51,392 nt of DNA from Candidatus Hydrogenedentota bacterium (GTDB lineage: Bacteria; Hydrogenedentota; Hydrogenedentia; Hydrogenedentales; SLHB01), in contig JADLGB010000166.1 in assembly GCA_020849535.1 (NCBI GenBank), positions 1 to 51,392 on the forward strand, in the 5' to 3' direction. This document shows positions 46,281 through 51,392 of the stretch, in pieces; positions within the stretch are counted from its first letter, which is position 1, and each line of letters begins with the position of its first letter. The notes below the pieces were generated by a model that did not search any database, was not told the DNA's origin, and was given only the letters and a program-made list of their open reading frames with translations. The position numbers were made by a program, and so were the translations under genes.

Positions 46281-46420
46281 TTTGACCTCCGTTCGCGGGA
46301 GCGGACGCCTCCCCGCGTGTGGTACCATCGGCAACCGGCCGCAAAGCAATGGCCGGAGTGTAGCAGAACGATCGGGGCAGCCTCATGCAAGTGCGGTTGC
46401 CTCTGGAAGTGTGAACTGCA

Positions 46421-46945
46421 ATGTCTGATTTGGAACCGCATTATCGCATGGTGGTCCCGGAGGACCTGCCTCCCGTGCAGCGCAACCCTGTGCATATCGT
46501 TTTGGACAATATCCGAAGCGCGTTCAACGTAGGCTCCATTTTTCGCACAGCCGACGCGGGGGCGGTCGAGCACATTCACTTGTGTGGATATACCGCGTTC
46601 CCGCCCAACCGGAAACTGGCCAAGACCGCACTGGGCGCGATGGACTATGTCCCCTGGACCCATCGCAAGAACACCATGGACACCCTGGATTGGCTGGAGG
46701 AAAACGGTATTCCCTGCGTCGCCGCGGAGACTGTGCCCGAGGCCGTCAGCCACACGGAGTTCGCATGGCCGAGACCGGTAGCGGTCGTGTTTGGCAACGA
46801 AGTAACGGGGATTGGCCCGGAGGTCCTCGCGCGCTGCTCGCACGCGGTACGCATTCCCATGCGGGGCCACAAGAACACCATCAACGTGGCCACGGCGTTC
46901 GGGGTCGTCCTGTTCGAGATCCTTCGCCAATGGCGGGCTTTGTGA
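46421..46945 (+). CDS. SpoU/TrmH-family RNA 2'-O-methyltransferase
   Basis: The 174-residue product has the three SPOUT motifs: 'NIRSAFNVGSIFRTADA' (motif 1, catalytic Arg), 'AVVFGNEVTGIGPEVL' (motif 2) and 'IPMRGHKNTINVATAFGVVL' (motif 3). It would form the knotted SAM-binding fold and methylate a ribose in tRNA or rRNA; the target cannot be told from sequence. It lacks the N-terminal substrate-binding domain of larger TrmH/RlmB proteins. It is divergent from the GspF-like gene. No strong Shine-Dalgarno is visible before the ATG. Confidence 0.92.
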   Translation: MSDLEPHYRMVVPEDLPPVQRNPVHIVLDNIRSAFNVGSIFRTADAGAVEHIHLCGYTAFPPNRKLAKTALGAMDYVPWTHRKNTMDTLDWLEENGIPCVAAETVPEAVSHTEFAWPRPVAVVFGNEVTGIGPEVLARCSHAVRIPMRGHKNTINVATAFGVVLFEILRQWRAL

Positions 46946-47011
46946 ATTGCGAAACGGCCTTCTACGAATATATGCCTCAGATGTGCGTGTTTAAGAGTCG
47001 TGTTTGGATTC

Positions 47012-47040
47012 TGGACGTGGCCCCTTCGTGGGGGTATGAT
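47012..47040 (+). promoter_or_regulatory. Candidate promoter for the triple CCxxC protein gene
   Basis: TGGACG (47012-47017) and TATGAT (47035-47040) with exactly 17 bases between them match sigma70 at 4/6 and 5/6. The predicted transcript starts about 47047, giving a leader of about 72 bases. Confidence 0.45.
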
Positions 47041-47118
47041 TGAAGCCGCTGCAAGGCTTGGCGCGTGGAACTCACCAGACTGCGGTGTGTTCCGCAAACA
47101 ACTGGAGGATAATGCGTT

Positions 47119-47775
47119 ATGAAAAAGGTGGGCTCTGGTGTGATGGTAGCAGTAGCCGCGCTGTTCGCACTTTCCGGGCTGGCCATGGCCGCGGACACAG
47201 CGGTGGGCGACCCTTATTCGCTGGACCATTGCGTGATGTCCGGCAAGAAGTTTGCCGAGGGTTCGACGCCGGTGGTTGTGAGCCATAGCGGGCGTGAGAT
47301 CAAGTTCTGCTGCGACGGATGCAAGGGCAAGTTCGAAGCGGACCCGGCCGCGGTGCTCTCGAAGGTCGACAAGGAGATGATCGAGCAGCAGAAGAAGAGC
47401 TACCCGCTGGACACCTGTTTGGTGGAAGGCGGCAAACTGGAAGCGGGCAAGGCCGTTGATTACGTGTACAACAATCGGCTCGTCCGTTTGTGTTGCGATG
47501 GGTGTAAGGAGAAGATCGCCGCCGACCCGGCTAAGTATATCGGCGAGCTGGACAAAGCGGTGATCAAGGCTCAGGAAGCGACCTATGCCCTGAAGACCTG
47601 CCCGGTGTCCGGCGAGGAATTGGGCAGCATGGGCGATCCGGTGAAGATGGTCGTTGCGAACCAACTGGTGGAACTGTGCTGCAAGGGTTGCACGAAGAAG
47701 GTGACTGCCGACCCGGCCAAGTACCTGTCGATGATCCACCCGGCGGGCGCCGCGACGGTCGAGAAGAAGAACTGA
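47119..47775 (+). CDS. Exported protein with three YHS/TRASH-like metal-binding repeats
   Basis: The 218-residue product has a signal peptide (cleavage near AMA-ADT) and three repeats of about 55 residues, each with a first Cys, 24-25 residues, then CCxGC: 'HCVMSG...FCCDGCKGKFEADP', 'TCLVEG...LCCDGCKEKIAADP', 'TCPVSG...LCCKGCTKKVTADP'. The Cys pattern recalls TRASH/YHS heavy-metal domains, which bind copper or other soft metals. Every repeat keeps all four Cys. It is a likely periplasmic metal-binding or metal-sensing protein; the ligand is unknown. A GGAGG lies 10 bases before the ATG. It stands alone between spacers. Confidence 0.85.
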   Translation: MKKVGSGVMVAVAALFALSGLAMAADTAVGDPYSLDHCVMSGKKFAEGSTPVVVSHSGREIKFCCDGCKGKFEADPAAVLSKVDKEMIEQQKKSYPLDTCLVEGGKLEAGKAVDYVYNNRLVRLCCDGCKEKIAADPAKYIGELDKAVIKAQEATYALKTCPVSGEELGSMGDPVKMVVANQLVELCCKGCTKKVTADPAKYLSMIHPAGAATVEKKN

Positions 47776-47878
47776 CACGCGCACTGGGAGTCTGTTGTTG
47801 AAGCGGGGATCGCTGCAAGGCGGTCCCCGCTTCGTTATTGGGTAGGATTGGGGAAGATATGGAGGTAAAGCCTCTCTG

Positions 47879-48065
47879 GTACTGCCTCGCTCTCCGAGCG
47901 CGGCAGCACAGTGCTCCCCTCATTTGACAGATGTGAAGCTCGCCAGCGCATATTCGCAGCCTCTTTCTGAAGAATGAAAGTTGGACACGGAGTGTAGTTC
48001 GACCTATTCCGGGCCTGGGCGTTTCCATAGTCCTGTGCCGCCGCGCTCGGAGAGCGAGGCGGTAC
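47879..48065. repeat. 187-bp inverted-repeat element with GAGCG hairpin ends
   Basis: 33-bp inverted ends (47879-47911 and 48033-48065) match at 31 of 33 positions. Each contains a small hairpin, CGCTC-TCC-GAGCG. About 120 bases lie between them. The design is the same as the 153-bp family, but the sequence is unrelated. It occupies most of the 364-base gap before the YkvA-like gene; the rest of that gap shows nothing. Confidence 0.85.
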
Positions 48066-48139
48066 TGAAGAGGCGTTCCACCGGCGGAATCCTGTAGGAT
48101 GGTCGAGAGTCATTGACAGCACTTACTGGAGAGCCTCAG

Positions 48140-48595
48140 ATGAGCGACGACAGCTCAGACAAGGCACCGCCAACCAAGGCGCTCACCGTGGCTGTGGAGC
48201 AGTCGCGTGCGCTGGCGGAAACGGTCGCGAAGAATCCGACTCGGGCGGAACGGCTCGCGGATTCGGCGGACCGCAAGGCCGGGCGCAACCGTGCGGCCCT
48301 GGTCGAGGTGTGGAATTATCTGACGGCGTCGGTGCGGCTCTTGCGCGCGTTCGCGCGGCGTGAATACACGCGCATCCCCTGGGCGAGCGTCGTCCTGATC
48401 ACGATCCTGCTGCTTTACTTCGTCAACCCGCTCGACCTCGTACCAGACATGCTGCTCGGCGGCCTGATTGATGACGCGGCCCTCATCGCGTTTGTGGCAC
48501 GGCAGCTTCGCACCGACCTCAACGCCTTTCTCGAATGGGAACGCTATTCGTCGTCTTCACCCGCCTCTTCGGACACGCCTGGCCAGGCGCCGTGA
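48140..48595 (+). CDS. YkvA/DUF1232 family membrane protein
   Basis: The 151-residue product has a helical, charged N-terminal part and one hydrophobic segment in the DUF1232 core 'WASVVLITILLLYFVNPLDL', followed by 'VPDMLLGGLIDDAALIAFVA'. The family is widespread and of unknown function. The start at 48140 has GGAG eight bases upstream; a TTG at 48113 is less likely. Its last 52 bases overlap, in antisense, the end of the large phosphoesterase gene, so its Ser-rich tail ('SSSSPASSDTPGQAP') is the reverse of that gene's 3' end. Confidence 0.82.
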   Translation: MSDDSSDKAPPTKALTVAVEQSRALAETVAKNPTRAERLADSADRKAGRNRAALVEVWNYLTASVRLLRAFARREYTRIPWASVVLITILLLYFVNPLDLVPDMLLGGLIDDAALIAFVARQLRTDLNAFLEWERYSSSSPASSDTPGQAP

Positions 48596-51189
48596 CCCAC
48601 TTCGCCCTTGCGCGCAAGAACAGGATACGGTGTGTCGTAGCCCTTCACGGAATGCCAGATGACGCGATTGAAAGTGTCTTCGTCGGCCATGTCGATGTCG
48701 TCAAGCGGCATTTCTTCGGAAAGCATGGCGTAGTGCTTCTGCTTGCCCTGCAATGAGGCTACCTTGGGATTCAGTTCATCCAGAGGGATGTTGTTGGGCA
48801 AATGCGTGTAGGGGGTCAAGTCGGGGGTATCGGTAAAGCAGGAGTCCATGGGAGTCGCGGTGAGGTCGAGCTGGTTCATCGGCGGCAGCCCCAGGATGAG
48901 TTCAATGGTCCGCAGCATGCTGCTCTGGTTGTAGAAGGTGCTGTTCACGGCGCCGCGGATCGTGTAGGGGCTGATGCACAGGGCGACCGTGCGGCGTCCG
49001 TCCACGTGATCGAGGCCCGCTTGCGGGTCATCTTCCACGACAAAGATGGCGGTTTCCGCCCAGAACTTGCTGTGTGAGATCGCATCGACAATCTGGCCCA
49101 GCGCGAGGTCGTTGTCGGCGACCGCGGCACGGGGTGTGGGATAATCCGCGCGCGTGCCCACAGTGTGGTCATTGGGGAGCAGCATGATCATGAAATCGTA
49201 CCATTCGCCTTTCGCTTCGCAATCCCGGAGTTCCTTGATGAATTCGCTGGCGCGATAAACGTCCTGCACCTTGCCGGGAAATCCAATGAAGGTCGGGCAC
49301 AAATACGGCTCGAGCGTGTGGAGTTCTGTCGTGGCGCGGATGCTGACGGTGCGGGTTCCGTTCTTGAAGTCGTTGTAGATGTCGGTCCAGGTGGCGCTGC
49401 CGGGTTCGATCTTCGCTTTCACGAACTCGCCGTAATTCCGGAATGTCAGGCCCGCGCGCAAGGCATAGTCCCAGATGAATCCCGAAGAGGCATAGGCCAA
49501 CGCATCGTCTCCGTCGTAAGGATAGCTTCTGGAGAAGTCGCCGAAGCTCTTCTCGATGTAGTCGGTGACATAGCCCTCGTCGGTCCATTGATGGCCGTCG
49601 GCGCTCAGCACGCCGTTGCAGTAGAAGTTGTCGAGCAGGACGAAGGTTTCCGCCAGCGCGTGGTGATTGGGCGTGACTTCGCGTCCGAATTGGCACAGTG
49701 CCGGGTCGCCGTTGCCCTGAGGCATGTCGCCGAAGACCTGGTCGTAAGTGCGGTTTTCTTTGATGATGTAGAGGACGTGCTTGATAGGCGAAACCTCGCC
49801 GGGCTTCGTAGGCACAGGCACGACGCGTTCCTGAACCTTCGGCAGGTTCATGGCCTGATGGATCTTGGGCAGGCGCATGTTGGCGGCCACGCGGGTCGTG
49901 TATTCTTCGAGCGTTGCCGCGTCGGGAATCTCGATGAAGGTGAGCGAGCCCAGGTGGTCGTGAGAGTTGTAGCCCGTCCAGCCGGGTCCGAACAGGTCCT
50001 TCTTCTCGGGTTCGTTGGTTTTCTGAAAACGGCTGCCGACACCCTTGGTGTTGGCCACGCAAAGCGTGTTGCCCGTCAATAGCACCGAGCCTGGATACCA
50101 ACCTGTGGGGATCAACCCGGCCACGCGGCCCTTGGCCAGATCGATAACCGCAAGCGCGTTGTTGGCGCCATTGGCGACGTAGAGCGTGCCGCCTTCGGGG
50201 GAGATTGCCAACGCGTTGGGCGCGCTGCCGAAGGGTAGTTCGGCCATGGGTTTCACCCCCAGCGTCTTGACCCGCGTATTGGCCGCGGTGTCAATCACGG
50301 AGACGGTATCGCTATTGGCGTTCGCAACGTAAAGCAACGTGCCATCGGGCGAGAGGATCATGTCGCAGGGATGAAGGTCGACCTCGATCTCGAGGATGGT
50401 CTGGCGGCGTGAGAGATCGACTACAGACACGGTGCCGGTCGAGGCGATACCGGTCTGCGGATCGACCACGGCGCGGCTGCCGGAAGTTGGTCCGGTCGTG
50501 TCGGCATCGGTGGGCCGGCGCCCGCCCCAATTGCTCACGTAGGCGCGCGAGCCCGCGAGCACAACAGTGTACGGGGCGATACCGACTGGGACTTCCGCAA
50601 CGAGCTTGCGCTCGGCGAGGCTCACGATGCCGAGGCTGTTGTTGCGGCTGAGGGTGACGTAGGCGAGCCCGCTGTCCTCGTCCAGCGCCAAGCCTCCCGG
50701 GCTGGAGTTCTTCCCATCGCCGGGACCCGGCAGCACGATTTCCACGGTCCACGCGAAGGTGCCGTCGGGTTGCTGCTGTGCCCCACGCAGGACGTTCTCG
50801 GTAGCGGTATTCCAAAGGGTCCGGCCGTCCCTGGACCACGCGATGCCGCGGAAGCTGTTGCCATTGGCGGGCAGCTTCAGCGTCTGGCGGATCTCGCGCG
50901 TGGCCACGCTGACGAACTCAATGGTGTTCTTGTTCTTGACGGCCAGCAGGCTGCCGTCGGGGCTCAGGGCGAGGTCGACGGGGCGGCCCGCGAATAGGAT
51001 GGTCTCGCCCGCGGGTTCGAGCCGCTGGGCCGTGCCCACGACATAGGTGCCGTCGTCCTGGGGTCCGACCACGACCTTATCCAGGAAGGTATCGGGGCCC
51101 TGGCGCAGGGCCTCTTGGATACCGGGGGCGTGATAGACCGTTGCACATCCGGCAAGGACAAGCGCACACAGGATGATTGGACGGCGCAT
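48544..51189 (-). CDS. YncE-type propeller fused to alkaline-phosphatase-like phosphoesterase, lipoprotein
   Basis: The 881-residue product has a lipoprotein signal (lipobox 'LVLAGC', Cys15). A seven-bladed-type YVTN/YncE propeller fills about 60-400 ('LALSPDGSLLAVKNKN', 'ILSPDGTLLYVANANSDTVS', 'ISPEGGTLYVANGANNALAV'). A phosphoesterase domain follows from about 470 ('VLYIIKENRTYDQVFGDM', 'NGVLSADGHQWTDEGYVTDY', 'IFVVEDDPQAGLDHVDGRRT'), as in alkaline-phosphatase-superfamily phospholipase-C-like enzymes. The fusion is common in environmental bacteria; the substrate is unknown. A GGGAGA Shine-Dalgarno precedes the ATG. It is convergent with the YkvA gene, overlapping it by 52 bases. Confidence 0.88.
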   Translation of the reverse strand: MRRPIILCALVLAGCATVYHAPGIQEALRQGPDTFLDKVVVGPQDDGTYVVGTAQRLEPAGETILFAGRPVDLALSPDGSLLAVKNKNTIEFVSVATREIRQTLKLPANGNSFRGIAWSRDGRTLWNTATENVLRGAQQQPDGTFAWTVEIVLPGPGDGKNSSPGGLALDEDSGLAYVTLSRNNSLGIVSLAERKLVAEVPVGIAPYTVVLAGSRAYVSNWGGRRPTDADTTGPTSGSRAVVDPQTGIASTGTVSVVDLSRRQTILEIEVDLHPCDMILSPDGTLLYVANANSDTVSVIDTAANTRVKTLGVKPMAELPFGSAPNALAISPEGGTLYVANGANNALAVIDLAKGRVAGLIPTGWYPGSVLLTGNTLCVANTKGVGSRFQKTNEPEKKDLFGPGWTGYNSHDHLGSLTFIEIPDAATLEEYTTRVAANMRLPKIHQAMNLPKVQERVVPVPTKPGEVSPIKHVLYIIKENRTYDQVFGDMPQGNGDPALCQFGREVTPNHHALAETFVLLDNFYCNGVLSADGHQWTDEGYVTDYIEKSFGDFSRSYPYDGDDALAYASSGFIWDYALRAGLTFRNYGEFVKAKIEPGSATWTDIYNDFKNGTRTVSIRATTELHTLEPYLCPTFIGFPGKVQDVYRASEFIKELRDCEAKGEWYDFMIMLLPNDHTVGTRADYPTPRAAVADNDLALGQIVDAISHSKFWAETAIFVVEDDPQAGLDHVDGRRTVALCISPYTIRGAVNSTFYNQSSMLRTIELILGLPPMNQLDLTATPMDSCFTDTPDLTPYTHLPNNIPLDELNPKVASLQGKQKHYAMLSEEMPLDDIDMADEDTFNRVIWHSVKGYDTPYPVLARKGEVGHGAWPGVSEEAGEDDE

Positions 51190-51392
51190 GGCAAGTCTTC
51201 TCCCGTAGGTTGCATATCTGTCGATAGAAGGAGTGTATTCCCCAGAACGTAGATGGTCAAACCGGGGGACCAGGGCAATCGCATTAAAAGTTTGGCACCC
51301 CTAGCTGCGCTTGCGCATCCGTGACCCCGTGTATCCCGCGTGAATTCCCAGGAGGGATCGATCTGCGAAGTAATAGTAGTTTGATATGTAAC

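Noticed and set aside
46946..47118. Small frame starting at the ATG at 47111
   Set aside because: It is out of frame with the metal-site protein, and the GGAGG is too close to that ATG (three bases).

Overview
The window is a GC-rich (about 60% by eye) bacterial chromosome segment. It has no tRNA, rRNA, CRISPR or transposase gene that I can see. The gene content points to the planctomycete-like / PVC-neighbour bacteria, most plausibly Candidatus Hydrogenedentota or a relative. The main reasons are the DUF1501 / DUF1549-DUF1553 / PPC / cytochrome-WD40 gene set, a Na+-pumping NQR, many large secreted beta-propeller proteins, and spacers packed with hairpin repeats. The taxonomic call is inference.

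Layout. (1) 0-6.1 kb, minus strand: a lipoprotein with four PASTA domains and a propeller, a repeat-filled spacer, and a membrane protein whose C-terminus appears to be translated repeat. (2) 6.3-14.5 kb, minus strand: a complete Na+-translocating NADH:quinone reductase operon nqrABCDEF followed by apbE, the flavin transferase that loads NqrB and NqrC; nqrM, the iron-centre maturation factor, lies beyond a 970-bp repeat-filled spacer. (3) 14.9-17.8 kb, minus strand: a secreted clan-A-like glycoside hydrolase. (4) 18.2-27.1 kb, minus strand: an operon of DUF1501 Tat protein, PPC-domain protein, DUF1549/DUF1553 protein, a short periplasmic coiled-coil protein and a cytochrome-WD40 protein. It has a candidate promoter overlapping a perfect dyad at one end and a strong terminator at the other. 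A CheX-like gene lies just upstream. (5) 28.0-34.4 kb, plus strand: RNase Y (long leader behind a good promoter), a YmdB phosphoesterase and SMC. (6) 34.5-42.3 kb, plus strand: a compact putative biosynthetic cluster of GT4 glycosyltransferase, alpha/beta hydrolase, a single-module NRPS (C-A-PCP-TE, predicted to load an aromatic amino acid) and a GT1 glycosyltransferase. (7) 42.8-51.2 kb: a propeller/toroid exoprotein, an orphan GspF/PilC protein, a SpoU methyltransferase, a secreted protein with three CCxxC metal-site repeats, a YkvA/DUF1232 membrane protein and a large YncE/phosphoesterase lipoprotein.

Two things stand out. The first is the minimal NRPS-glycosyltransferase cluster, whose product might be an acylated and glycosylated aromatic amino acid. 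The second is a set of sequence-unrelated spacer repeats that share one architecture: a short GC-rich hairpin, often with a GGGA- or AGGG-type loop, placed as an inverted pair around about 100 bp. The best family has three intact 153-154 bp copies with identical 29-bp inverted ends and one truncated copy. No mobilising gene is in the window.
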